Positions 6,337 to 14,150 of a stretch of DNA of 14,150 nucleotides are shown piece after piece. Source of the DNA: JACKCP01 sp051744925 (lineage in GTDB: Bacteria; Desulfobacterota; Desulfobacteria; Desulfobacterales; JACKCP01). Within the stretch, counting starts at the first letter, position 1. Every line of letters begins with the position of its first letter. Both the position numbers and the translations under genes were made by a program. The notes under the pieces are model-generated. The model worked only from the letters and a program-made list of their open reading frames with translations, was not told the DNA's origin and made no database searches. The stretch is from NCBI GenBank assembly GCA_051744925.1, contig JBNJDM010000055.1, forward strand, positions 1-14,150, in the 5' to 3' direction.

Positions 6337-9300
6337 GTGTTGGAAAACGAGTTTTTTAAGAATCACCTTGTATCTGATTCTGATCAGATTTATGAAAACA
6401 GGGAAATACAAGAAAATTCCATCCGGGGATACAAAATTACCGGCCTTATCCATTACGGTAATGTTTCAAAAGTTCTTAAAGCAATCGATACAAAAAAAAA
6501 CCGTCGTGTTATAATAAAAATCCTTAACGAAGATTCATGCACCCCGCTGCAGGTATCCAAATTAAGACAGGATTTTGAAATCAGGCAGCATATAGACTCA
6601 GAATGTATTTCAAAAGCTTTAAAATTCGCTTTTTATTATAACCGTCCTTATATTGTTATGGATGATTTCGGGGGGATTTGTCTCAATTCCTTTATTAAAG
6701 ATAAAAAAACAGATACTGAAACCTTTTTCACTATAGCTGAAAAATGTCTGCACTGTCTTGATGTGATCCACCAGAACGATATTATCCATAAAGATATAAA
6801 ACCCTGCAACATATTGTACAATCCGGATTCAGCAGAACTTAAATTCACTGATTTCGGTATTTCCACAATGCTTGGATTTGAGCACCCTTCCCTTCTTAAT
6901 CCGAAATCTCTTGAAGGTACAATAGCTTTTATATCTCCTGAACAGACAGGAAGAATGAACAGATTCCTAGACTACAGAACTGACTATTATTCCCTTGGAA
7001 TTACATTCTATTATCTTTTAACAGGTACAATACCTTTTAATGATTCTTCGCCAATGCGCATGGTTCATTCACACCTTGCAAAAAAACCTGTTCCGGTGTT
7101 TCACCATGATCAGACAATTCCTGAAGCCTTATCAGATATTGTAATGAAGCTTATGGAAAAAAATCCTGAAGACAGGTACCAGAGCATTCAGGGTATTTTA
7201 TATGATCTCAGATTATGCAGATCCGGAATAATAAAAAACAAAAAACTGAGTTACTTTACCGCGGGTCAAAAAGATATATCTGAAAAATTCCGGGTTCCGG
7301 AAAAACTTTACGGAAGAAAAAATGAAATCAACGCTCTTAAAGAAGCTTTCTGGAGATCCCAGGACGGAAGTTCCGAAATAGTAATGGTTTCAGGATATTC
7401 AGGCTCGGGTAAAACAGCTCTTATAAATGAAATGAAAAAAGAGATCTCTGAAATTAATCTGTTTTTTATTTCAGGCAAATTTGACCAGTACAACAGAAAA
7501 GAAGCATACAGCGGTATTATTCAGGCATTTGAAAAACTTATTGCAGAAATCCTTGGCGAGCCTGACGAAAAAATTGAGTACTGGAAAGAAAAAATTCTTG
7601 AAGCAACAGGTGAAAACACAAAAATAATTACAAACCTTATACCAAGACTTGAACTTATAACAGGAAAACAGCCTGACCCGCCACAGTACTCAGTATCTGA
7701 AGCAAGAAGCAGGTTTAATTATACTTTTATGGAGTTCATCAAGGTCTTTGCAAGAAAAGAAGACCCGCTTGTACTTTTTCTTGATGATATGCAGTGGATA
7801 GATTCTGCATCACTGGGACTTTTAAAATCTCTTATAGTAAACAGTGAAATAAAGCATTTTCTGATTGCAGGTGCATACAGAAACAATGAAACAGACCAGA
7901 ATCACCCTCTGAGCATATTTTTAAAAGATATTAAAAACCGTAATCTCAGCATTACCGAAATTGAAACAGCACCCCTTACTTTTAAAGATACACTTGATAT
8001 AATTTCAGAAACTTTTCTTACTGATAAATCAAAAATATATAAATTCGGAGAACTTATTTATAAAAAAACAGGTGCAAACCCTTATTTTATAAAAGAATTT
8101 TTAAAATCTCTTCACCGGGAAAAGCTGATTTTTTTTGATCACGAAACCCAGTCATGGAACTGGGATTTTGAAGAAATTAAAGCAAAAAATATTACAGACA
8201 ATGTTTTGGAACTTATTATAAAAAGAATAAAAATACTTCCTGAAAACACTCTTTATATATTAAAAAAAGCTGCTTGTCTTGGAAACAGGTTCAGCTTTGA
8301 AAAACTAAGGAAAATAAGTGAATTTAACGAAAAGGAATTCTACCAATATTTATGGAAAGCTGTAAAAGAAGGAATTATTATTCCGGTAGGAAACACCAGC
8401 AGAGAAAACAGTTTTTTATCAAACAGCCTGTATTCAGGTTCACCACCGGATCTCATTTTTCAGCACGATAAAGTACAGCAGGCAGCATACGAACTTATAA
8501 ATAAAAACGAAATACTCTCTTTCCATCTTGATATAGGAAAAAAACTTTTAGATGTTTTTACTGAAGAAGATCTTGAAAAAAGTATTTTTGAAATAGTAAA
8601 CCACCTTAATATAGGCTCATCCTTAGTTACAGACAATAAAGAGCAAACCGAACTTGCAGAGCTTAATTTTGCAGCAGGAATAGAATCGAAATCTGCAAGT
8701 GCATACAACAGAGCACTTTCATATTTTGAAAAAAGCAGCGATTTAGTATCAAAAACTGAAAACATTTCGCCTGAATTTAAAAAACTGCTGATGAAAGAAC
8801 TTGCAGAAACAAAATATCTTTGCGGAGATTTCAAAGGATCAAAAGAGATACTTTTAAATCTTGTTGAACAAACAAAAGACATAATAGAAAAATGCGGCAT
8901 ATACGAACTTCTGATTCTTATATATACAATGCAGGCTAAATATGATGAAGCTGTATCAACCGGTCAAAAAACTCTTCAGCTTCTTAATGTCGACTTAAAC
9001 CTTGACAATATTGAATCAAAAGCTTCGGAAGAAATCAATAAAGCCATAAAAAACATCAAAAGATCAGATATAAAAGACCTTATAAATAATAAAGAAATGA
9101 CTGATCCCTTCATAAAAACAGCAATGAAGATTCTTATCAGGCTCCAGGCTACTTCCTATTTTTTTAAGGCAGAACTCTACCCTCTCATCCTTGGGAAAAT
9201 GGTTAATTTTTCAATTGAATACGGACATACAGCTGAATCAGCTAAAGGTTATGCAAGTTTTGCAAATATCTATGCTTCAAAAACTGAAGAATTAAAAACT

Positions 9301-12300
9301 GCCTATCAAATAGGTAAACTTGGAATAGACTTAAGCAAAAAGTTTAAAAACAAAAAAATTGAATGTCAGTCAAGACTATCAATAGCTGCTTTTTTAATTC
9401 ACGGTGTTGCTCATTTAAAAAAAGGTGAAAAGCATATACGAAAAGGCTATCAGGCAGGTCTTGAATCCGGCGAAATTCAGTATGCAGGGCTTATTCTTTT
9501 CAACAAAGTACACAACAAATTTTTTCAGGGAGAAACTCTTCCTCAGCTGGAACAGGAGATACCCGATGATTTAGGGTTCTGCATAAAAACCGGCAATCAT
9601 ATAGGTATAGATGTAATTACTCCTTTCAAACTTGCTGCAAACTGTTTAAAAAACAAAACCTTTGTTGATTTTTCAGATAATGAAATGTCTGAAACTAAGT
9701 ATATTGATCGTTTTCGTCAAAATAAAAGCTTTTTCGGAATTATGCTTTTCAGCTTCTTAAAAGGGATTTGTTTCTTTATTCATGAACAATACATTGAAGC
9801 TTTAACTGAATTAAAAAAGACAGAGTCTTTTATCAAATCATCCCTTGGATATTTTTCTGAAGTTGAATTCTATGTTTTTAAAGCTCTTGTTAAAGCAGCT
9901 TTATACGAGAACTTTTCCATACAGGAACAAAAAGATATTATAGAAGAGACTGAGAAAATATCTCAATGGCTTTTTCACAGATCAGCAAGTGCTCCAGAGA
10001 ACTATCTCCCCAGATATTTTATTGTTGAAGCTGAAATACAAAGAATAAAAGAAAATAATGATAAAGCTGCCAGGCTATATGATGAAGCTGTTGAATCAGC
10101 AGAAAAATACAATTATATTCAGTTTGCAGCTATTTCAAACGAACTTTGTGCAAAATTCTGGACAAATCTTAATAAACCCAAATTATCACGACCTTATTAT
10201 GAAGATGCTCTGGAAGCTTACCGAAAATGGGGAGCTTTTGGCAAAGTAAAAAACCTTGAGAAAATAATACCAAAAACAGGTATTCAGTACGAAAAACTAC
10301 CTGCTTCTTTATCCAATACAACAAGTTCAGATTTTGATGATTCAGAATACGATTATTCTGCAGCTCTTGACATGGAATCGATAGCACAGACATCAAGGGT
10401 TATTTCAGGTGAAGTTGACCTTGAAAAGCTACTGAAAAAACTTATAAAAATTATGATAGAAAGTGCTGGTGCAGAAAAAGGGTACATTCTTCTTAAATCT
10501 AAAGACAATTCACCTACTATCGAGGCATCTGCATCTACTGATTCTGAAAAAATTGATGTTCTTAAATCTCTTCCTGTTAATGAATACCCTTATATTGCAG
10601 AAACTGTTGTCAGATATGTTCTTCATACTGATGAAGACGTAGTTATAAACGACTGCTCAAATTCAAGCCGATTTACAAACGATTCATGGATAGGACAAAA
10701 CAATGTTAAATCACTTCTTTGTACTCCTTTAAAATACAAAGATAAAACCACAGGCGTACTCTATCTTGAAAACAGTTTTGCAACAAATATATTTTCAAAT
10801 GAAAGACTCAAGATTTTAAAAAATCTTTTACCACAGGCTGCCATTTCAATAGATAATGCTATTTTATTTACAGAATCTGCAAAACTTACAAAAAAGCTGG
10901 AAAAAGAGATTGAATTCAGAAAACAGATTCAGACCGATCTTGAAAAAAGTGAAAAAAAATACAGGGAAATATTTGAAAATACAAGAGATATATATATAGA
11001 AACTGCTATAGACGGTACTGTTCTTGAAGTAAGTCCTTCTATAAATGAAGTATCAGAATATACAAGAGATAGTATCATAGGAACAAAAGTTGATCACAAT
11101 TATATAAACCCCGATGATCAAAAAGTTTTAATGGATAATCTTTTCAAATACGGAAAAGTTTCAAACTTTGAGGCAAGATGCAAAACAAAAAAAGGAAGAG
11201 AAGTAGATTCATCAATCAATGCAATGCTTGTTAAAGATGAAGGCGGTACACCTGAAAAGGTTATCGTATCAATAAGGGATATAACTGAAAAAAAACAGCT
11301 TGAATTAAAACTTTTCAATGCCCAAAAAATGGAAGCAATAGGAACACTTGCAGGAGGTATTGCCCACGATTTCAACAACATACTCGCAGGTATAACAGGA
11401 TATACAGATATAGCTTTAATGAAATACAATAAGGAACCTGAAAAAATACCTCAGTACCTGGAAGGAATTTCAAAAGCAAGTGAAAGAGCCAAAAATCTTG
11501 TAAGCCAGATTCTTTCATTCAGCAGAAGCTCTGACACTGAAACTAAAAGAATTAATCCACTTCCTGTTATAAGAGAGGCTTTAAAGCTTTTAAGATCTTC
11601 TACCCCCTCTTCAATAGAAATGGAACAAAATATTTATCTTAAATCAGCCTTGATATATGGAAACTCAACCCAGGTTCACCAGATTATAATGAATTTATGT
11701 GCAAACTCTGCCCATGCAATGAAAAAAGAAGGCGGAAAGCTTACAGTAAATATAAATACAGCCGAAATTAAAAATTCTGATATAATAGAATCTGCACAAG
11801 GACTTCTTATACCAGAGGGAAACTATCTTTATATTTCTGTAAAAGATACAGGCCACGGAATACCTTATAAGATTCAAAAAAAGATATTTGATCCATACTT
11901 TACAACTAAAAAAACAGGAGAAGGAACAGGACTCGGCCTTGCAATGGTTCAGGGTATTATACAAAACCACAGCGGTTATCTTACTTTCAGTTCTGAACCA
12001 AATAAAGGAACAACTTTTAATATTTATATTCCTCTAATTCCTGAAACCTCGAAACAAAAGGATATAACTTTACCTGACCAAAAGAAAAAAGGTTTTGAAA
12101 AAATACTTTTTGTTGATGATGAAGAAACACTTGTAAGCGTAATCACAGATCTTCTCAAAGATCTTGGGTACAAAATTGAAGGGTTTTGCAATCCTGCAGA
12201 AGCTTTAAATAATTTCAACAAGGATCCTCATAGTTTTGACCTTATTATTTCTGATATGACAATGCCTGTAATGACCGGAGATAAACTTGTTTCTGAAATT

Positions 12301-12462
12301 TACAAAAAAAGACCGGATATACCTGTTATTATCTGCACAGGCTTTGCAGAATCTGTAACCGAGAAAAAAATCAAAAAACTCGGCATAAAAAAAACAATGA
12401 TAAAACCTTTTAATATCACAGAGCTAAACAATGAAATCAGGGAAATTCTGGACGATAAATAA
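6337..12462 (+). CDS. Giant sensor protein: Ser/Thr kinase, AAA ATPase, TPR-like region, GAF, PAS, histidine kinase, REC
   Basis: This 2041-residue protein has no membrane segment. A Hanks-type Ser/Thr kinase (30-290) has K61, E81, HKDIKPCN (D153, N158), DFG 172-174 and SPEQTGRMNR (200-208), all catalytic residues present; the glycine loop is degenerate (GLIHYGNV). A COG3899-type AAA/STAND ATPase follows, with Walker A GYSGSGKT (353-360) and Walker B LVLFLDDMQW (478-487). A long helical, TPR-like region spans about 750-1300. GAF lies at about 1349-1520, a coiled coil at 1515-1540 and PAS at 1540-1660. HisKA has GGIAHDFNN (H1677); the ATPase has N1786/N1790, DTGHGIP (1837) and GEGTGLGL (1861-1868). 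REC has D1927/D1928, D1973 and K2023. The start is GTG (6337) or TTG (6340); GGGAG at 6329-6333 is better spaced for TTG. The first internal Met is near residue 108, inside the kinase fold, so a non-ATG start is needed. The signal and target are unknown. Confidence 0.93.
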   Translation: MLENEFFKNHLVSDSDQIYENREIQENSIRGYKITGLIHYGNVSKVLKAIDTKKNRRVIIKILNEDSCTPLQVSKLRQDFEIRQHIDSECISKALKFAFYYNRPYIVMDDFGGICLNSFIKDKKTDTETFFTIAEKCLHCLDVIHQNDIIHKDIKPCNILYNPDSAELKFTDFGISTMLGFEHPSLLNPKSLEGTIAFISPEQTGRMNRFLDYRTDYYSLGITFYYLLTGTIPFNDSSPMRMVHSHLAKKPVPVFHHDQTIPEALSDIVMKLMEKNPEDRYQSIQGILYDLRLCRSGIIKNKKLSYFTAGQKDISEKFRVPEKLYGRKNEINALKEAFWRSQDGSSEIVMVSGYSGSGKTALINEMKKEISEINLFFISGKFDQYNRKEAYSGIIQAFEKLIAEILGEPDEKIEYWKEKILEATGENTKIITNLIPRLELITGKQPDPPQYSVSEARSRFNYTFMEFIKVFARKEDPLVLFLDDMQWIDSASLGLLKSLIVNSEIKHFLIAGAYRNNETDQNHPLSIFLKDIKNRNLSITEIETAPLTFKDTLDIISETFLTDKSKIYKFGELIYKKTGANPYFIKEFLKSLHREKLIFFDHETQSWNWDFEEIKAKNITDNVLELIIKRIKILPENTLYILKKAACLGNRFSFEKLRKISEFNEKEFYQYLWKAVKEGIIIPVGNTSRENSFLSNSLYSGSPPDLIFQHDKVQQAAYELINKNEILSFHLDIGKKLLDVFTEEDLEKSIFEIVNHLNIGSSLVTDNKEQTELAELNFAAGIESKSASAYNRALSYFEKSSDLVSKTENISPEFKKLLMKELAETKYLCGDFKGSKEILLNLVEQTKDIIEKCGIYELLILIYTMQAKYDEAVSTGQKTLQLLNVDLNLDNIESKASEEINKAIKNIKRSDIKDLINNKEMTDPFIKTAMKILIRLQATSYFFKAELYPLILGKMVNFSIEYGHTAESAKGYASFANIYASKTEELKTAYQIGKLGIDLSKKFKNKKIECQSRLSIAAFLIHGVAHLKKGEKHIRKGYQAGLESGEIQYAGLILFNKVHNKFFQGETLPQLEQEIPDDLGFCIKTGNHIGIDVITPFKLAANCLKNKTFVDFSDNEMSETKYIDRFRQNKSFFGIMLFSFLKGICFFIHEQYIEALTELKKTESFIKSSLGYFSEVEFYVFKALVKAALYENFSIQEQKDIIEETEKISQWLFHRSASAPENYLPRYFIVEAEIQRIKENNDKAARLYDEAVESAEKYNYIQFAAISNELCAKFWTNLNKPKLSRPYYEDALEAYRKWGAFGKVKNLEKIIPKTGIQYEKLPASLSNTTSSDFDDSEYDYSAALDMESIAQTSRVISGEVDLEKLLKKLIKIMIESAGAEKGYILLKSKDNSPTIEASASTDSEKIDVLKSLPVNEYPYIAETVVRYVLHTDEDVVINDCSNSSRFTNDSWIGQNNVKSLLCTPLKYKDKTTGVLYLENSFATNIFSNERLKILKNLLPQAAISIDNAILFTESAKLTKKLEKEIEFRKQIQTDLEKSEKKYREIFENTRDIYIETAIDGTVLEVSPSINEVSEYTRDSIIGTKVDHNYINPDDQKVLMDNLFKYGKVSNFEARCKTKKGREVDSSINAMLVKDEGGTPEKVIVSIRDITEKKQLELKLFNAQKMEAIGTLAGGIAHDFNNILAGITGYTDIALMKYNKEPEKIPQYLEGISKASERAKNLVSQILSFSRSSDTETKRINPLPVIREALKLLRSSTPSSIEMEQNIYLKSALIYGNSTQVHQIIMNLCANSAHAMKKEGGKLTVNINTAEIKNSDIIESAQGLLIPEGNYLYISVKDTGHGIPYKIQKKIFDPYFTTKKTGEGTGLGLAMVQGIIQNHSGYLTFSSEPNKGTTFNIYIPLIPETSKQKDITLPDQKKKGFEKILFVDDEETLVSVITDLLKDLGYKIEGFCNPAEALNNFNKDPHSFDLIISDMTMPVMTGDKLVSEIYKKRPDIPVIICTGFAESVTEKKIKKLGIKKTMIKPFNITELNNEIREILDDK

Positions 12463-12523
12463 TTAAAGAAGACTCAGAAGGTTCCTGTTTCCTCTACACA
12501 TTCCAGAAAATAAACTTATAACC

Positions 12524-13456
12524 TTAATGACTTGCTTTATAGAAAACTCCTCTTTCAAGTTCTTCAGCTTCAGCCCTGCCCTGATTTACCAGAACATCAA
12601 GATATTTTCCTATATCATTCCTGTGAAGGCCTAAAATTTCACAAAGATCATCTATTGTGCATGGTCTTCTGTAAATTGTACCTAAAACAGCTTCTTCTTT
12701 ATCTGCTCTGTATGATCCGATATTTTGACGCTGAATGCTCTTTGAAATTACAGATATATTTTTGAATCCAAGCTTTGTTTTAATATTAGAAAGTTCGGCA
12801 TTTGAAGCAGGCTTAAGACCTGATACAGCACCCGGTCTGTCCAGAGTATTTAAAAGAACATTATCAGGATTTATTTTTCCAAGTGCATTTTTCAAAGCAT
12901 TAATATTTTCTTCAGTATCATTAAATCCGGGGATAAAAAATATCTCAAGATCAAGTCTACCCTTAAATTCTTTACTGAATAAGGCTAAGCCGTTTATATA
13001 TTCATCTATATCAATATGTTTTTCAGGCCTGTTTATCTTTTTGAAAGAAGTATTTTCTGCGCTGTCAAGGGACGGCATTACAACATCTGCATTTAAAAGC
13101 TCTTTTCTTACCAAAGGATCTGACAAAAGAGTTCCGTTTGTAAGAACACAAACAGGAACTTCATAGTTTTGTTTAATATAATTTATTACTTTTCCTATAT
13201 CTTTATTAAGACAGGGCTCGCCTGAACCTGAAAATGTTACAAAATCAGGCTTTGGGTTATTTTTAAAATAATCGTCTATCTCTTTTAATACACCTTTAAA
13301 ATCTACATATTCAGATCTTGTGGAAGTTAAATCTGTTGTATTACCGCATTCACAGTAAACACAGTCAAGAGTGCAGGTTTTATGAGTTACCAGGTCTACT
13401 CCAAGAGATATTCCAAGCCTTCTTGAAGGCACAGGACCGAAAACGTATTTATACAT
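12524..13456 (-). CDS. Radical SAM protein (COG0731-like) with C-terminal winged helix
   Basis: This is a 310-residue cytoplasmic iron-sulphur enzyme. CTLDCVYC (C28, C32, C35) is the radical SAM CxxxCxxC motif for a [4Fe-4S] cluster, followed by an extra C37. SGSGEP (76-81) is the SAM-binding GGEP-type motif, and VCVLTNGTLL and LEIFFIPGFND fit later strands of the barrel. The N-terminal FGPVPSRRLGISLGVDL is characteristic of the COG0731 group, whose archaeal relatives include tRNA wyosine enzymes; bacterial members of this length are mostly uncharacterised, so I assign no reaction. Residues 263-310 (TIDDLCEILGLHRNDIGKYL, then a charged hairpin) look like a winged helix, possibly for nucleic-acid or partner binding. 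The ATG at 13456 has AGGGA nine bases upstream. Its end converges on the giant kinase (61-base gap), and it diverges from the DUF89 gene. Confidence 0.88.
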   Translation of the reverse strand: MYKYVFGPVPSRRLGISLGVDLVTHKTCTLDCVYCECGNTTDLTSTRSEYVDFKGVLKEIDDYFKNNPKPDFVTFSGSGEPCLNKDIGKVINYIKQNYEVPVCVLTNGTLLSDPLVRKELLNADVVMPSLDSAENTSFKKINRPEKHIDIDEYINGLALFSKEFKGRLDLEIFFIPGFNDTEENINALKNALGKINPDNVLLNTLDRPGAVSGLKPASNAELSNIKTKLGFKNISVISKSIQRQNIGSYRADKEEAVLGTIYRRPCTIDDLCEILGLHRNDIGKYLDVLVNQGRAEAEELERGVFYKASH

Positions 13457-13562
13457 AACTTTAAATCCCTATATTTTTTTAAACATAAAATTTGATTTAC
13501 AATTTAGTTTAATTTTAATAAGTTTGGCAAGCCTAAAATCAGGAATTTGCAAGGGGTTTTAA

Positions 13563-14150
13563 ATGGAAACATATCTTGACTGTATACCGTGCCTTATGAA
13601 ACAGGCGCTTAGAGCAGGCCGTGCAGCCTGTGCAGATGAAACTGAATTAAAAAATATACTTGGAAAAGCCGGAGACCTTATTAAAGATATTCCGCTTGAA
13701 AATACACCTGTTGAAACAGGAGCTGTTATATACAAAATTGTCCGGGATGTTACAGGTGTATATGATCCTTACTTTAAACAAAAAGAAAAAGATATTAAAG
13801 AAGCTCTTGAACTGATACCTGAACTTGAAAATATTATTAAAGCTTCTGATGACAGGCTTTTAACTGCTGTGCGAATAGCAATAGCAGGAAACGTAATAGA
13901 CCTTGGGGTAGATAAAAAATTTGATATTGTTGATGATATAAAAAAAATACTTAAACAGGATTTTGCAGTATTCGATTTTGAAAAATTAAGAAAAAAGGCT
14001 GAAAAGGCTGAAACCATTCTTTTTATAGGCGACAATTGCGGAGAGTCTGTATTTGATAATATTTTAATAAAAGAGCTTAATAAAAAAGTGTTTTATGCAG
14101 TACGAGAAATTCCTGTAATAAATGATGTTACATATGAAGATGCTGTAAAA
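13563..14150 (+). CDS. DUF89/ARMT1-like protein (COG1578), 3' end outside window
   Basis: Frame is open from ATG at 13563 to the window edge: 196 residues, against about 280-290 usual for the family, so roughly the last third is missing. The N terminus carries CIPC (C7, C10) followed by LMKQALRA, typical of the archaeal/bacterial DUF89 branch. GDNCGESVFDN (D157, N158, E161) is the metal-binding motif near the active site, and PVINDVTYEDA (184-194) is the next conserved block. Characterised eukaryotic relatives are metal-dependent phosphatases acting on damaged or side-product metabolites; whether this branch does the same is unproven. AAGGGG lies six bases before the ATG. It starts 106 bases from the divergent radical SAM gene, hinting at shared control. 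Confidence 0.88.
   Translation, partial: METYLDCIPCLMKQALRAGRAACADETELKNILGKAGDLIKDIPLENTPVETGAVIYKIVRDVTGVYDPYFKQKEKDIKEALELIPELENIIKASDDRLLTAVRIAIAGNVIDLGVDKKFDIVDDIKKILKQDFAVFDFEKLRKKAEKAETILFIGDNCGESVFDNILIKELNKKVFYAVREIPVINDVTYEDAVK

Noticed and set aside
6491..6501. Run of nine A within codons 52-55 of the giant kinase, containing an in-frame A AAA AAC slippery heptamer.
   Set aside because: A-rich codons are common throughout this AT-rich window, and I see no downstream stem or alternative-frame product that would make frameshifting useful.
8460..8900. Reverse open frame of 146 codons inside the giant kinase.
   Set aside because: Serine/phenylalanine-rich antisense product of the lysine/glutamate-rich helical region; a shadow of the forward gene.
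12478..12525. AAGGTT...AACCTT inverted repeat between the convergent giant kinase and radical SAM genes, as a two-way terminator.
   Set aside because: Only six pairs around a 36-base loop with no T tract; it also overlaps the radical SAM stop codon.
12735..13166. Forward open frame of 143 codons opposite the radical SAM gene.
   Set aside because: Antisense to a gene with clear motifs; no ribosome site and no family resemblance.
13525..13550. TGGCA followed by TTGC upstream of the DUF89 gene, resembling a sigma-54 promoter.
   Set aside because: GG and GC are about 23 bases apart rather than the required 12-base offset, so the two boxes cannot work together.

Overview
This 14.15 kb window is AT-rich (about one third G+C by eye) and bacterial. 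It is dense in multi-domain signalling proteins. A sigma-54 activator, a hybrid kinase with a periplasmic solute-binding sensor, a REC protein with a C-terminal Cys-rich tail, and a very large Ser/Thr-kinase/AAA/GAF/PAS/histidine-kinase fusion together suggest a Gram-negative anaerobe of the Desulfobacterota (deltaproteobacterial) type. That placement is inferred from family recall; there is no rRNA or other marker to fix it. I see no tRNA, rRNA, CRISPR, transposon or phage genes.

Layout, left to right. (1) 1-117: the C-terminal end of an unrecognised forward gene. (2) 166-3231, reverse: a two-gene operon of a membrane hybrid histidine kinase followed by a stand-alone response regulator. The kinase stop codon directly abuts the regulator ATG. 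(3) 3445-4446, reverse: a ten-helix transporter of the ACR3/bile-acid symporter superfamily, followed by a strong intrinsic terminator at 3341-3375. (4) 4447-4682: a divergent control region. It carries a -24/-12 (sigma-54) promoter facing the transporter and three AACGTT palindromes beside the activator gene. (5) 4683-6062, forward: a PAS/AAA+/Fis sigma-54 enhancer-binding protein. (6) 6337-12462, forward: a 2041-residue cytoplasmic sensor kinase. (7) 12524-13456, reverse: a radical SAM protein with a C-terminal winged helix. Divergent from it is a DUF89/ARMT1-like gene (13563 onward) that runs off the window.

How the genes may work together. The clearest local circuit is the divergent activator/transporter pair. 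The Cys-rich PAS activator probably binds the palindromes roughly 110-160 bp upstream of the sigma-54 promoter and switches on the transporter. The palindromes lie on one helical face and overlap its own leader, so it may also control itself. The transporter resembles arsenite exporters in fold but lacks their key Cys and Glu, so its substrate is open. The kinase/regulator operon senses a periplasmic ligand and ends in a protein with no DNA-binding domain. The giant kinase joins Ser/Thr and His-Asp phosphorylation in one chain. The radical SAM/DUF89 pair looks metabolic and unrelated to the signalling genes.
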